Assembly (NCBI RefSeq): GCF_012272835.1
Contig: NZ_JAAWWK010000004.1
Location: forward strand, 124,001-188,000
Length of the DNA: 64,000 nt
Origin: Spongiibacter thalassae
Lineage (GTDB): Bacteria > Pseudomonadota > Gammaproteobacteria > Pseudomonadales > Spongiibacteraceae
Direction: 5' to 3'
The notes under the pieces are model-generated. The model did not search any database. It was given only the letters and a program-made list of their open reading frames with translations, and had not been told where the DNA came from. The position numbers and the translations under genes were made by a program. Shown in pieces: positions 1-11,174 of this stretch (its first letter is position 1; every line of letters begins with the position of its first letter).

Positions 1-33
1 ACCCGCACCAGCAATGGCGATGGACTGCGTCAT
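1..33 (-). CDS. Start of a probable FAD-dependent oxidoreductase (possibly ThiO), cut by window edge
   Basis: Only the first 11 codons are inside the window, reading MTQSIAIAGAG. This is a beta strand running into a GxG dinucleotide-binding turn, as at the N-terminus of many FAD/NAD enzymes. It lies 160 bp downstream of thiC on the same strand, behind a thiamin riboswitch. A glycine oxidase (ThiO) would therefore fit, since it makes the imine for the thiazole branch. The identification rests on context and eleven residues. No strong ribosome binding site is visible ahead of the ATG. Confidence 0.4.
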   Translation of the reverse strand, partial: MTQSIAIAGAG

Positions 34-59
34 GGCAGGAACCGCTGGAGGCTATGCGG

Positions 60-192
60 GAGACGGGAGACGCCGGACGGGAGACCCCTGACGGGAGACG
101 CTGGACGCAAGACGCTGGGGCGCTGCGGGGCACCGGTGTTGGAATTCCAACACCCAGCGCCTCGCGTCTGGCCTCTTGCGTTTCGCAAGCGA
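60..192. repeat. Intergenic GACG-word repeats and large inverted repeat between thiC and next gene
   Basis: Positions 60-120 are dense in imperfect direct copies of GACGGGAGACG and GACGCTGG words. A perfect 20-bp palindrome GGTGTTGGAATTCCAACACC follows at 135-154. It is nested in weaker outer arms: GGCGCTG near 119-125 with CAGCGCC at 155-161, and AGACGC at 110-115 with GCGTCT at 164-169. The structure can form a long bulged hairpin after thiC. The same words occur at 9587-9746, which suggests a dispersed repeat family. Confidence 0.6.
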
Positions 193-2145
<1,953 letters not shown>

Positions 2146-2171
2146 TCAGACAGACGGTATAACGCTGAGGC

Positions 2172-2272
2172 GACCTTGTTCCCTACGCTGGCATTACCCA
2201 GATCAGGTACAACGGGACTCGCTCTGCGATCTCAGCCCATACGCTTCAATGAAGCGGGCACCCCGACAAGAC
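2172..2272 (-). promoter_or_regulatory. TPP riboswitch (THI element) in thiC leader
   Basis: Read on the minus strand this stretch contains the THI-box signatures in order. They are a GGGGTGCCCG stem start, the CTGAGA bulge (2231-2236 complement), ACCTGATC, TGGGTAATGCCAGCG and the closing GTAGGGAA. The element ends about 90 bases before the thiC ATG, leaving room for an expression platform over the ribosome binding site. Binding of thiamin pyrophosphate should repress thiC and any co-transcribed downstream gene. Confidence 0.95.
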
Positions 2273-2358
2273 CCCGCCAGTGTAGGCTCATCGACCTGCA
2301 AGCGCAAGAAGGGCGGGCCGCCGGCGCGATGTCGCCAGCTTCCCCGACACGGCGCGGC

Positions 2359-3540
2359 TTAAAGGCTGACAGTCACCGCAGCCACGACACGCTTGGCGCG
2401 GTCAACCGCCTCCTCTACGGAGCCGCCACGGGCCAGTGCAACCCCCATGCGACGCTGACCGGACACCTCTGGCTTGCCGAATAAACGCAACTGGGTATCC
2501 GGCTCTGCGAGTGCCTTGTCGAGGTTGCCGAAGGCGGTCCGGGTGGACTCACCCTCCACCAGAATTACCGCCGAGGCGGAGGGGCCATGTTGCTGAATAT
2601 TGGGGATCGGCAGACCGAGAATGGCCCGCGCGTGCAGGGCAAACTGGGGCAGATCCTGGGAGATCATCGTCACCATGCCGGTGTCGTGGGGGCGGGGTGA
2701 TACTTCACTGAACCACACCTCATCTCCCTTCACAAACAGCTCGACACCGAATATCCCCCAGCCACCCAGGGCCGCGGTAATCGACTCGGCAACCTCCTTG
2801 GACTTGGCCAATGCCACCGCCGACATCGGCTGAGGCTGCCAGGACTCGCGATAATCCCCGGCCTCCTGCCTGTGGCCAATGGGTTCGCAAAAACTGGTGC
2901 CGTCCCGATGACGAACCGTCAGCAGGGTGATCTCGTAGTCAAAGTCGACAAAGCCCTCAACAATCACTCGCCCCGCACCTGCACGGCCACCTTCCTGGGC
3001 ATAGGTCCAGGCCCGCTCAATGTCCTCGGCGGCGCGTACCACGCTCTGCCCCTTGCCCGATGAGCTCATAATGGGCTTGACCACGCAGGGCATCCCCACC
3101 TCAGTTATCGCCGCGCTGAAATCCGCAAAATTGTCGGCAAAGCGAAAGGGTGATGTGGCAAGCCCGAGGGTTTCAGCCGCCAGACGGCGAATGCCCTCGC
3201 GGTTCATAGTGAGCTGCGCGGCACGGGCGGTGGGCACAACATTAAAGCCCTCGGCCTCAAGCGCCACCAGAGTATCGGTGGCGATGGCCTCGATTTCCGG
3301 CACGATATAGTCGGGCCGCTCCAGCTCGATCACCCGCCGCAGCTCGGCACCATCCAGCATGGAAAAACAGTGGCTGCGATCCGCCACCTGCATCGCCGGC
3401 GCATTGGCGTAGCGATCACAGGCAATCACCTCGACACCCAGGCGCTGCAACTCGATCACCACTTCCTTGCCCAGCTCGCCGGAGCCACACAACAACACCT
3501 TGCAGGCGGTGTTACTGAAGGGAGTACCCAATGAAACCAT
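2359..3540 (-). CDS. purT: Formate-dependent GAR transformylase PurT
   Basis: This ATP-grasp enzyme forms formyl-GAR from GAR, formate and ATP, the folate-independent route for step three of purine synthesis. The 393-residue protein opens with the family signature [13 protein letters not shown]. It has the ATP-grasp core ([16 protein letters not shown]) and the substrate region [16 protein letters not shown]. The ATG at 3540 matches known N-termini (MxxLGT) and sits behind GAGAGAGG; an upstream in-frame start is unlikely. It begins 27 bases after pgpA on the same strand, so it may be the last gene of the nusB-thiL-pgpA transcript. Confidence 0.95.
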   Translation of the reverse strand: MVSLGTPFSNTACKVLLCGSGELGKEVVIELQRLGVEVIACDRYANAPAMQVADRSHCFSMLDGAELRRVIELERPDYIVPEIEAIATDTLVALEAEGFNVVPTARAAQLTMNREGIRRLAAETLGLATSPFRFADNFADFSAAITEVGMPCVVKPIMSSSGKGQSVVRAAEDIERAWTYAQEGGRAGAGRVIVEGFVDFDYEITLLTVRHRDGTSFCEPIGHRQEAGDYRESWQPQPMSAVALAKSKEVAESITAALGGWGIFGVELFVKGDEVWFSEVSPRPHDTGMVTMISQDLPQFALHARAILGLPIPNIQQHGPSASAVILVEGESTRTAFGNLDKALAEPDTQLRLFGKPEVSGQRRMGVALARGGSVEEAVDRAKRVVAAVTVSL

Positions 3541-3567
3541 ATCAACCTCTCTCGGTTTAACCGCCAA

Positions 3568-4041
3568 TCACATCAGCAGAAACAAACCCTGAATTACAAA
3601 AAACGCATAGAACCCGGCGACAACGTCGTCGATCATAATGCCCAGGCCACCGTGCACCCTGCGGTCGAGCACACTGATGGGCCAGGGCTTCCAGATGTCA
3701 AAAAGGCGAAACAGGGCAAAGCCCAGCAGCGGCCAATACCAGTCTGATGGCAGCAAAAACAGCGCGATCCACAGGCCGACAAATTCATCCCACACTATGC
3801 CTCCGTGGTCGTGCACCCCCAGCGCCTTGGCGGTTTCGCCGCACAGGTAGACGCCGAGCGCAAAGGCGGCCACCACCGCCACAATATAGCTGGCGGTTGG
3901 CAGTAGCTGTAACAGATACCAGCACGGCAGCGCCGCAAGCGTGCCAAAGGTGCCCGGCGCTTTGGGCGCCAGACCGCTGCCAAAACCCAGCGACAACAGG
4001 TGCCGGGGGTCGCGCAGCATGGTGGGGGGAATGGTTTTCAT
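3568..4041 (-). CDS. pgpA: Phosphatidylglycerophosphatase A
   Basis: This inner-membrane enzyme dephosphorylates phosphatidylglycerol phosphate to phosphatidylglycerol. The 157-residue product has the family N-terminus FGSGLAPKAPGTFGTLAALP. It also shows the DE/D-rich segment IVWDEFVGLWIAL and several hydrophobic spans consistent with a small integral membrane protein. Its position directly after thiL is the standard gammaproteobacterial arrangement. Confidence 0.95.
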   Translation of the reverse strand: MKTIPPTMLRDPRHLLSLGFGSGLAPKAPGTFGTLAALPCWYLLQLLPTASYIVAVVAAFALGVYLCGETAKALGVHDHGGIVWDEFVGLWIALFLLPSDWYWPLLGFALFRLFDIWKPWPISVLDRRVHGGLGIMIDDVVAGFYAFFVIQGLFLLM

Positions 4042-4070
4042 CGGGTTATCATCTGCCTTAAGGTCTGTGG

Positions 4071-5060
4071 TTAAAAGTGCTGATAGCCTGCCGCCGGGCT
4101 CACTGCCGCGCCATTGCTATCAACGCAGCGAAGCCCGCTATCGGCAACGATCTCTCCCACCTCGGTGATCGCTATCGACAGCGATTGCGCCAGCGCCTCA
4201 ATGCTATTCCGCTGCTCCGGCGCAGCGGTAAAACACAGCTCGTAATCATCGCCCCCGCTGAGGGCGTAACGCCACGCCACCGGCATACCATCAACCCTGG
4301 CAGAGCCCTCGGGATAAAGCTGCCGCAAGGCCGCTGACACCGGCAGCCGATCAACTTCCAGCCGGGCACCGACGCCACTGGCGGTCAATATGTGCCCCAG
4401 ATCTGCGGCAAGGCCATCGGAAATATCCAGCGCGGCGCTGGCAATACCACGCAATGCCATACCGAGGGCCAGCCGCGGCTGGGGCGAATGATAGCGCTCC
4501 AGACAATACTGCTGACTGGCGCTGGCTTGGACAACTGAGAGAAAATCCAGTGCCGCACGAGCATCGCCCACCGTGCCCGAGACAAATATTCGGTCTCCGG
4601 GCTGGGCGCCACTGCGCAGCAGGGCCGTGCCACGGGGCGCGGTACCCATCACCTGCAGGGTGATACACAGCGGCCCGCGGGTGGTATCACCGCCGACCAA
4701 CACCATATCGTAGGCCGCCGCGTCCGCCGCCAGGGCAGCACTGAACTGTTCCAGCCAGGGGGCATTCAGCTCGGGCAAACACAGTGCAAGGGTAAAGGCC
4801 CGAGGCTGGGCGCCACTGGCGGCAAGATCGCTGGCACATACTGCCAGCGCCCTTCGCGCCAGCTGTGCAGGGGGGTAATTCGCAGGAAAGTGCACGCCCT
4901 CAACAAGGGTATCGACCGAGATCAGCAGCTCTTCACCGGCGGGCACCGAGAGCACTGCGCAGTCGTCGCCAATACCGCGCTGCACCACTTCAGTGTGACG
5001 GGACAAAGGTCGGAAGAAGCGCTCGATCATGGCGAACTCCGACAAAGCCGGCGTCGTCAT
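4071..5060 (-). CDS. thiL: Thiamine-monophosphate kinase
   Basis: ThiL phosphorylates thiamin monophosphate to thiamin pyrophosphate with ATP, the last step of cofactor synthesis. The 329-residue protein shows the metal/ATP motifs GIGDDCAVL, VGGDTTRG and DISDGLAADLGHI. The start at 5060 retains the conserved SEFAMIERFF segment, which matches the GEFELIARYF type N-terminus of homologues. A later ATG at 5030 has a better GGAG site but would remove part of that segment, so the first start is preferred. Only two bases separate it from nusB, so the genes are co-transcribed. Confidence 0.95.
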   Translation of the reverse strand: MTTPALSEFAMIERFFRPLSRHTEVVQRGIGDDCAVLSVPAGEELLISVDTLVEGVHFPANYPPAQLARRALAVCASDLAASGAQPRAFTLALCLPELNAPWLEQFSAALAADAAAYDMVLVGGDTTRGPLCITLQVMGTAPRGTALLRSGAQPGDRIFVSGTVGDARAALDFLSVVQASASQQYCLERYHSPQPRLALGMALRGIASAALDISDGLAADLGHILTASGVGARLEVDRLPVSAALRQLYPEGSARVDGMPVAWRYALSGGDDYELCFTAAPEQRNSIEALAQSLSIAITEVGEIVADSGLRCVDSNGAAVSPAAGYQHF

Positions 5061-5062
5061 TG

Positions 5063-5554
5063 TTAAGCAGAGGCGTCCGGTGAAGAGGACTTGCGATTGG
5101 CCTGCATCTCGACCTGGCGGTGTTCCGCCGCAACCCGATCCAGCACCCCGTTGATATAGCGGTAGCCATCGGTGGCGCCGAAGCGCTTGGCCAGGTTGAC
5201 GGTTTCGTTGATTGCAACCTTATAGGGCACATCGATGCGAAACATCAGCTCATAGGCCCCCATGCGCAGCAGGTTCAGCTCAATGGGATCGAGGTCATCC
5301 AGCTTGCGGTCCAGCAGGCTCTCAAAACTGGCGTGCAGCTCGCCGAGCTTGGCGGGCACATTGTGCACCAGGTCGTGGAAAAATTGGCTATCCACATTGC
5401 GCATATCGTAGTCAGTAAGGAACTGGGCTTCGATCTCATTCAGCGACTGCCGCGCCATTTCCCACTGATAGAGGGCCTGCAAGGCGTAGTGCCTGGCTTT
5501 GCGACGGCCTGCGGCCATCTGGTTTTTAACGTGTTGTTCGGAACGCTCAGCCAC
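5063..5554 (-). CDS. nusB: Transcription antitermination factor NusB
   Basis: NusB binds boxA RNA with NusE (S10) in rRNA antitermination complexes. The 163-residue product contains the typical RRKARHYALQALYQWEM N-terminal helix and the C-terminal RFGATDGYRYINGVLD motif. The start codon is GTG at 5554, preceded by GGAG at good spacing. The gene sits between ribH and thiL as in many Gammaproteobacteria. Confidence 0.95.
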   Translation of the reverse strand: MAERSEQHVKNQMAAGRRKARHYALQALYQWEMARQSLNEIEAQFLTDYDMRNVDSQFFHDLVHNVPAKLGELHASFESLLDRKLDDLDPIELNLLRMGAYELMFRIDVPYKVAINETVNLAKRFGATDGYRYINGVLDRVAAEHRQVEMQANRKSSSPDASA

Positions 5555-5622
5555 AGGGGACTCCAGAAATCGTCAAAGAACCGGCACGGGCTTGGGGCCG
5601 TGCCGTAAGGTGTATCGGCAGT

Positions 5623-6084
5623 TTAGATCTGCTTGAGCAGGTTAACCATTTCGATGGCGGACATGGCGGCTTCTTCGCCTTTGTTACCCGCCTTGGTACC
5701 GGCACGCTCAATGGCCTGTTCGATGGAATCGACAGTCAGCACGCCAAAGGACACCGGCAGGGAATACTGCATGGAGACCTGGGCCAGACCCTTGGTGCAC
5801 TCACCGGCAACATATTCAAAATGGGGGGTGCCGCCGCGAATCACCGCACCGAGGGCGATAATGGCATCGTAGTTACCACTGGCCGCGACCTTCTGGCATA
5901 CCAGAGGAATTTCAAAGGCGCCCGGGGCCCGCACTACTGTGATATCGTCATCGCTGACGCCGTGACGACGCAGGGCGTCCAGTGAACCTTCCAGCAGGCT
6001 TTCTACCACGAAGCTGTTCCAGCGGCCCACAACAATGGCGAACTTGCCGGCGACGCCGGTGAATGTACCTTCAATTGTTTTCAT
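5623..6084 (-). CDS. ribH: 6,7-dimethyl-8-ribityllumazine synthase
   Basis: RibH condenses the ribityl-aminopyrimidine with dihydroxybutanone phosphate to lumazine, the penultimate riboflavin step, usually as a 60-mer capsid or a decamer. The 153-residue protein has the family blocks [54 protein letters not shown] and [20 protein letters not shown]. The start at 6084 (MKTIEGTF) follows an AGAGGG site. It belongs to the rib operon. Confidence 0.96.
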   Translation of the reverse strand: MKTIEGTFTGVAGKFAIVVGRWNSFVVESLLEGSLDALRRHGVSDDDITVVRAPGAFEIPLVCQKVAASGNYDAIIALGAVIRGGTPHFEYVAGECTKGLAQVSMQYSLPVSFGVLTVDSIEQAIERAGTKAGNKGEEAAMSAIEMVNLLKQI

Positions 6085-6124
6085 GTCATACCCTCTTGAA
6101 TTCATGTTTGTCGAGCGCGGGGGC

Positions 6125-7252
6125 TCAGGAGGCGAAATCGTCCGGGCTGACGAACTCAACCACCTCAAGATCGAAACCGGAAATCGCATTGTATTTCACC
6201 GGCGCGCCCATCAAACGCAGCTTTCCGGCACCTACATCGCGCAGGATCTGCGACCCCAGACCAATGTTGAAGTAGGTGTTTTGATATTGTGAACTGTCAC
6301 CCTGCAGGGGGGCCTTCATGCCCCGGGCAATATCCAGCTCGGCCAGAATATCTTCGCCCTTTTCCTGATGGGCCAGCAGCACCAGCACCCCACCGTGATC
6401 GGCAATCGCTTGCAGGCTGCGGTTAACGCTCCAGCCACTGGTTGAACCCGGCGGCTGGCTTTGCAGCAGGTCGCGCACCGTAGAGCCCAGATGCACCCGG
6501 GCCAGAGTTGGCTGGTCGGGGGTGATTTCACCTTTTTGCACGGCAAAATGGATTTCACCGGCTACAGCGTCGCGGTAGGCGTGCAGGGTGAACTCGCCGA
6601 AATCAGTGTTAATCGAGCCGCTGCTCAGTTTTTCAACAGTCTGTTCGTTCAACACCTGATAGTGAATAAGGTCGGCGATGGTACCCATTTTAAGGTCGTG
6701 TTGGGCTGCAAATTTTTCCAGATCTTCACGACGGGCCATACTGCCGTCGTCGTTCATAATCTCGCAGATCACGCCGGTTGCCTCAAAGCCAGCCAGACGG
6801 GCCATATCACAGGCGGCCTCGGTATGCCCCGCGCGGCTCAACACGCCGCCGGGCTCGGCCATCAGCGGAAAGATATGGCCGGGCTGCACAATATCCTTGG
6901 CCGTTGCATTGCGCGCCGCAGCGGTGCGCACGGTGTGGGCGCGGTCGGCGGCGGAAATACCCGTGGACACTCCGGTCGCGGCCTCAATGGACAACGTAAA
7001 TTTGGTGCCAAAACCGGAGGCATTGCGGTCTACCATCAGTGGCAGTGCCAACTGTTCGCAGCGCTCGCGGGTCATCGGCATGCAGATCAGGCCGCGCCCG
7101 TAGGTCGCCATGAAGTTGATATCCTGGGGGCGAACGCACTCTGCCGCCATCACCAGATCACCCTCATTTTCCCGGTCTTCGTCGTCCATCAAAATGACCA
7201 TCTTGCCCAGACGGATATCCTGAATCAGATCTTCTATTTTGCTAAACGCCAT
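6125..7252 (-). CDS. ribB: DHBP synthase with degenerate GTP cyclohydrolase II-like C-terminal domain (RibBX type)
   Basis: The N-terminal half (about residues 1-205) is 3,4-dihydroxy-2-butanone 4-phosphate synthase. It has the metal/substrate motif [10 protein letters not shown] at 23-32 and [18 protein letters not shown]. The C-terminal half resembles RibA in fold-level pattern. However, the region that should hold the zinc cysteines (SECLTGDxFGSxRCDCG in RibA) reads [16 protein letters not shown], with no cysteines. It should therefore lack cyclohydrolase activity, matching the RibBX variant known in Proteobacteria. A separate ribA would be needed and is not in this window. It starts two bases after the ribE stop codon. 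Confidence 0.9.
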   Translation of the reverse strand: MAFSKIEDLIQDIRLGKMVILMDDEDRENEGDLVMAAECVRPQDINFMATYGRGLICMPMTRERCEQLALPLMVDRNASGFGTKFTLSIEAATGVSTGISAADRAHTVRTAAARNATAKDIVQPGHIFPLMAEPGGVLSRAGHTEAACDMARLAGFEATGVICEIMNDDGSMARREDLEKFAAQHDLKMGTIADLIHYQVLNEQTVEKLSSGSINTDFGEFTLHAYRDAVAGEIHFAVQKGEITPDQPTLARVHLGSTVRDLLQSQPPGSTSGWSVNRSLQAIADHGGVLVLLAHQEKGEDILAELDIARGMKAPLQGDSSQYQNTYFNIGLGSQILRDVGAGKLRLMGAPVKYNAISGFDLEVVEFVSPDDFAS

Positions 7253-7253
7253 A

Positions 7254-7913
7254 TTATCTCGCCTTCATAAACCCGTTTTCGGCCAGTGTGGCCAGTGTAA
7301 TGCCGCGGGGGGCAGGCTTCTGCCCCACCTGCAATAAGCGCTCGAGGTAGCGTGCGACCACATCGACTTCCAGATTCACCCGACTGCCTCGAACATAGCC
7401 GGTAATAATCGTTTCCGCCGCGGTATGGGGAACAATATTGAGGTCAAAGGTGGCACCTTCAATGCGGTTCACCGTCAAACTCACTCCATCGACACAGATA
7501 GAGCCCTTATTGGCGATGTAGCGCGCCAGCTCCTCCGGGGCCTGTATTCGCAGTTGTATCGAGCGGGCATCCTTGCTGCACTCCACCACTTCGCCAACCC
7601 CGTCGACATGGCCGCTGACGATATGGCCGTCGAAGCGGCTGGTCGCCGCCATCGCCCGCTCCAGATTCACCCTTTGGCCGATCTTCGCCTGGGCAAAGCT
7701 GCTGTGGCTAAGGGTTTCTCTGGAGACATCGGCCCAGTAGCCATCCCCCGGCAGCTCCACCACAGTCAGGCAGACACCATTGGTGGAAATGCTGTCGCCC
7801 AGCTTGACCTCAGACATCGGCAGGTCGCGACTGCGAATGCGCACTCGCATATCGCCACCACGCATTTCGATGGCCGCAATATCACCCAGTGCTTCAATAA
7901 TTCCGGTAAACAT
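7254..7913 (-). CDS. ribE: Riboflavin synthase alpha subunit
   Basis: This enzyme dismutates two lumazine molecules to riboflavin. The 219-residue protein starts with the invariant MFTGIIEALG and has the internally duplicated lumazine-binding barrels. The second repeat shows GHIVSGHVDGVGEV and KGSICVDGVSLTVN. It is packed between ribD and ribB with no gap, so translation is probably coupled. Confidence 0.96.
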   Translation of the reverse strand: MFTGIIEALGDIAAIEMRGGDMRVRIRSRDLPMSEVKLGDSISTNGVCLTVVELPGDGYWADVSRETLSHSSFAQAKIGQRVNLERAMAATSRFDGHIVSGHVDGVGEVVECSKDARSIQLRIQAPEELARYIANKGSICVDGVSLTVNRIEGATFDLNIVPHTAAETIITGYVRGSRVNLEVDVVARYLERLLQVGQKPAPRGITLATLAENGFMKAR

Positions 7914-9053
7914 CTAGCTCCCCGTATCCGGCTGGCGCAGCGCGCAGTGTATGCGCCAGTCTGCTCCGACCGCACGTATATCCTTGATGACCAGCCCCCG
8001 CTGCTGGGCCATGCTGTCCAGGGGCAAGGTCACCAGCGGGCGGCCATTGCTACCCAACAGCGTCGGCGCCATGTAGACAAACCATTCATCGATCAGCCCC
8101 GCCTGTGCGAAGCTGCCGGTCAATCGCGCACCGGCCTCCAACATGACTTCGTTGCAGCCGCGCTCGGCGAGCAGCATCAGTACCGGCAATACCGGCATAC
8201 GGTCATCGCGATCCGGCTCAAGCCGAATCACTTCGGCACCCGCCTGTTCCAGGCGCTGCCGCTTGCTGTCGTCCCGGCTCAGCGTCGCAACAATGACTGG
8301 ACCACCGCCACTGAACAAACGTCCATCGGGGCTGAGCCGCAACTGGCTGTCCATAATCAACCGCAGGGGTTGCCGGCAGCTGTCTGCGCAATCCAGCTCC
8401 CCCGCCAGCATTTCCGGCCTGACCGTCAGCGCGGCGTCGTCGTGCAATACGGTGTCGACACCACTGATAATGGCACAGCTCTGGGCGCGCAAACGCTGAA
8501 CATCCCGCCGCGCCTCAGGACCGGTGATCCACTGGCTTTCACCCGAGGCCATTGCCGTGCGACCGTCGAGGCTCATTGCCGACTTGGCTCGCAGCCAGGG
8601 CCGCCCGCCGACAATTCGCTGAATAAACCCGCGATTCAGCTCCCGCGCCTGATCCTCAAGCAGCCCACTTTCACAGACAATTCCGGCCTGCCTTAGCATG
8701 GCAATACCCTGCCCTGCCACCAGCGGATTGGGGTCAGTCATCGCCACCACCACCCGCGCCAACCCAGCCTTGATCAGAGCCTCGGCACAGGGCGGCGTGC
8801 GGCCATAATGACTGCACGGCTCCAGTGTGACGTAGGCGGTGGCCCCTCTCGCGGCACCGCCCTCGAGCTTGGCCAGGGCGTTGACCTCGGCGTGACCATC
8901 GCCAGCGCGAATATGCCAGCCCTCGGCCAGCACCTTGTCACCCCGCGCAATCACGCACCCCACTCGGGGGTTGGGGCTGGTCGAATAGCGCCCGCGCTCT
9001 GCCAGGCGCAGGGCCCGCGCCATCATCTCGCGGTCAACCACGTCACTGCTCAT
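7914..9053 (-). CDS. ribD: Bifunctional pyrimidine deaminase/reductase RibD
   Basis: RibD performs the second and third steps of riboflavin synthesis. The N-terminal deaminase domain has the zinc site HAEVNAL and [16 protein letters not shown] (residues about 50-95). The C-terminal reductase domain has [24 protein letters not shown] and the NADPH-binding [12 protein letters not shown] region. The 379-residue length is normal. Its start overlaps the nrdR stop by four bases (ATGA). Confidence 0.95.
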   Translation of the reverse strand: MSSDVVDREMMARALRLAERGRYSTSPNPRVGCVIARGDKVLAEGWHIRAGDGHAEVNALAKLEGGAARGATAYVTLEPCSHYGRTPPCAEALIKAGLARVVVAMTDPNPLVAGQGIAMLRQAGIVCESGLLEDQARELNRGFIQRIVGGRPWLRAKSAMSLDGRTAMASGESQWITGPEARRDVQRLRAQSCAIISGVDTVLHDDAALTVRPEMLAGELDCADSCRQPLRLIMDSQLRLSPDGRLFSGGGPVIVATLSRDDSKRQRLEQAGAEVIRLEPDRDDRMPVLPVLMLLAERGCNEVMLEAGARLTGSFAQAGLIDEWFVYMAPTLLGSNGRPLVTLPLDSMAQQRGLVIKDIRAVGADWRIHCALRQPDTGS

Positions 9054-9544
9054 GACTTGTCAGATTGAATCTTGTTGGCAACGATTTCCCGAGGCTCCGC
9101 CGACAGGCGATCAATTTCCGCGCGAAACTCCTCAAGATCCTGAAAGCTGCGATAGACACTGGCAAAGCGCACAAAGGCAACGTGATCCAACGCCCGCAGC
9201 GCCTCCATTACCAGCTCGCCAACGTCGCGACTGTGCACCTCGCGTTCACCGGTGGCCTGCAAACGCCGCTTCAATTCACTGATCTGGGTTTCAATCGCCT
9301 CCACACTGACGGGGCGTTTTTCCAATGCCTTGCGAATACCCGAGCGCAGCTTTTCTTCGTCGAAGGGCTCCCGTGAGCCGTCGGTTTTAATCACCTTGGG
9401 CATCAACAACTCAGCGCTTTCGTAAGTGGTAAACCGCTCAGAGCAAGACAAACACTCCCGCCGCCGACGCACCTGCCCACCCTCGGCGACCAGACGTGAG
9501 TCGATGACCTTGGTATCGTCAAAACTGCAAAAAGGGCAGCGCAT
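9050..9544 (-). CDS. nrdR: Transcriptional repressor NrdR
   Basis: NrdR is an ATP/dATP-sensing repressor of ribonucleotide reductase genes. The 164-residue product has the N-terminal zinc ribbon MRCPFCSF with [12 protein letters not shown], followed by the ATP-cone domain ([25 protein letters not shown]). The ATG at 9544 gives the canonical MRCPFC start and is preceded by GAGG. It begins the nrdR-rib-nusB-thiL-pgpA string. Confidence 0.96.
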   Translation of the reverse strand: MRCPFCSFDDTKVIDSRLVAEGGQVRRRRECLSCSERFTTYESAELLMPKVIKTDGSREPFDEEKLRSGIRKALEKRPVSVEAIETQISELKRRLQATGEREVHSRDVGELVMEALRALDHVAFVRFASVYRSFQDLEEFRAEIDRLSAEPREIVANKIQSDKS

Positions 9545-9586
9545 GTGAATGCCTCGGGGCAATAATGGGTGGCAAAAAGTTTAGCA

Positions 9587-9746
9587 TAGACGCTAGACGC
9601 TAGACGCTAGACGCTAGACGCTAGACGCTAGAGAGCGTATGACCTCCGGGCCAGGCATCAAGCGCCTCGCCTGTCTTTCCGTTCCAGCGTTTTGCGTCTA
9701 GCCATTCTTTTGCGTCTCACGTCCGGCGTTTAGCGTCTCGCCATTC
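9587..9746. repeat. Six-copy TAGACGC tandem repeat with inverted-orientation copies downstream
   Basis: Six uninterrupted copies of the 7-mer TAGACGC occupy 9587-9628. Further on, the opposite orientation appears as GCGTCTAGCCATTCTT and GCGTCTCGCCATTCTT, two near-identical 16-mers around 9694 and 9733. The block fills the nrdR/glyA gap. It shares AGCGCCTCGC and GCGTCT words with the block at 60-192. It has no coding potential that I can support. Confidence 0.85.
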
Positions 9747-11009
9747 TTACGCGTACACCGGGAAGCGCTTGCACACTTCCAGCACTTTCGCCTTCACTTC
9801 TTCAATTTTTGCGCTCGCGTCACCGGCTTCCAATGCTTCCAGCACGTCGCACATCCAGTTGGCCAGATCGACGCACTCCGCTTCTTTAAAGCCGCGGGTG
9901 GTCACCGCCGGAGTACCCACGCGCAAGCCGCTGGTAATAAAGGGTGAGCGAGGGTCGTTGGGCACGGCGTTTTTGTTTACGGTGATGTTCGCGGCGCCCA
10001 GTGCGGCGTCGGCATCTTTACCGGTGTAGGGTTTGCCGATCAGGTCCACCAGCATCAGGTGGTTTTCGGTGCCGCCGGAAACGATGTTGATACCGCGCTC
10101 GATAAAGGTCTTTGCCATTGCCTTGGCATTGGCGACAACCTGCTTCTGATAAGTAATGTATTCCGGTGCCATCGCTTCCTTGAAGCTGACCGCTTTGGCC
10201 GCGATCACGTGCATCAGCGGGCCACCCTGGCCACCGGGGAATACCGCAGAGTTCAGCTTTTTCTCAATTTCTTCGTTGGCCTTGGCCAGAATCAGACCGC
10301 CGCGGGGGCCGCGCAGAGTCTTGTGGGTAGTTGTGGTCACCACATCGGCAAAGGGCATGGGGTTGGGATACACACCGGCGGCAACCAGACCCGCCACGTG
10401 GGCCATATCAACCATCAGGTAGGCATTCACCTTGTCGGCGATTTCGCGGAATTTCGCCCAGTCGACAATGCCCGAATAGGCCGAGAAGCCCGCGACGATC
10501 ATTTTGGGCTTGTGCTCCAGCGCCAATGCTTCAACCTGGGCGTAGTCGATCAGGCCGGTTTCATTGTTCAAACCGTACTGCACCGCGTTGTAGGTTTTAC
10601 CGGAGAAGTTGGGCTTGGCACCGTGGGTCAGGTGCCCACCGGCGTCCAGGCTCATACCCAGTACGGTTTCACCGGGCAGCACCAGCGCCTGATAGACTGC
10701 GGCGTTAGCCTGTGAGCCTGAGTGGGGCTGGACGTTGGCGTAATCGGCGCCAAACAGCTTCTTGGCGCGCTCGATGGCCAGGTTTTCCGCCTTATCGACG
10801 TACTCGCAACCACCGTAGTAGCGCTTGCCCGGGTAGCCTTCGGCGTATTTGTTGGTCAGGGCCGTGCCCTGTGCCTGCATCACTGCGGGGCTGGTGTAGT
10901 TTTCCGAGGCAATCAGCTCGATATGCTCTTCCTGACGAACTTCTTCTTCCTGGATTGCTGCCCAGATTTCGTCGTCAAAACCGGCAATTGTCATCTCTTT
11001 GTTAAACAT
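9747..11009 (-). CDS. glyA: Serine hydroxymethyltransferase
   Basis: This PLP enzyme interconverts serine and glycine with transfer of a one-carbon unit to tetrahydrofolate. The 420-residue product has the active-site lysine motif [16 protein letters not shown], the N-terminal [19 protein letters not shown] and the C-terminal [19 protein letters not shown]. The ATG at 11009 follows GGGGGTTCC. The 3' side runs into the TAGACGC repeat block, so it is probably transcribed separately from nrdR. Confidence 0.97.
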   Translation of the reverse strand: MFNKEMTIAGFDDEIWAAIQEEEVRQEEHIELIASENYTSPAVMQAQGTALTNKYAEGYPGKRYYGGCEYVDKAENLAIERAKKLFGADYANVQPHSGSQANAAVYQALVLPGETVLGMSLDAGGHLTHGAKPNFSGKTYNAVQYGLNNETGLIDYAQVEALALEHKPKMIVAGFSAYSGIVDWAKFREIADKVNAYLMVDMAHVAGLVAAGVYPNPMPFADVVTTTTHKTLRGPRGGLILAKANEEIEKKLNSAVFPGGQGGPLMHVIAAKAVSFKEAMAPEYITYQKQVVANAKAMAKTFIERGINIVSGGTENHLMLVDLIGKPYTGKDADAALGAANITVNKNAVPNDPRSPFITSGLRVGTPAVTTRGFKEAECVDLANWMCDVLEALEAGDASAKIEEVKAKVLEVCKRFPVYA

Positions 11010-11051
11010 GGAACCCCCGCAAGGTCGATACAGGCTGAGAAAAGCCGCGCA

Positions 11052-11092
11052 TTGTACAATATCTGCGCGGTCTGGGCACCGTTTTCACGGTT
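11052..11092 (-). promoter_or_regulatory. Candidate glyA promoter with inverted repeat
   Basis: On the minus strand a TACAAT -10 hexamer (11052-11057) lies about 45 bases before the glyA ATG. About 20 bases upstream is a perfect inverted repeat ACCGT-N4-ACGGT (11079-11092), placed where a -35-region operator would be. No good -35 hexamer is visible, which is compatible with an activated or regulated promoter. The repeat loosely resembles a PurR-type site, but not closely enough to name it. Confidence 0.35.
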
Positions 11093-11174
11093 TTGAATTC
11101 ACCCCGACTCACTTTGCCTTTGGCCCGACGCCGTGGCACTCTCCTTTCATCCTTTCGATCGGCGAAACTCGACT

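Noticed and set aside
7425-8696. 423-codon open frame antisense to ribE/ribD
   Set aside because: It is fully covered by two genes with intact catalytic motifs.
11079-11092. PurR box upstream of glyA
   Set aside because: The inverted repeat is real but matches the PurR consensus too poorly to name.
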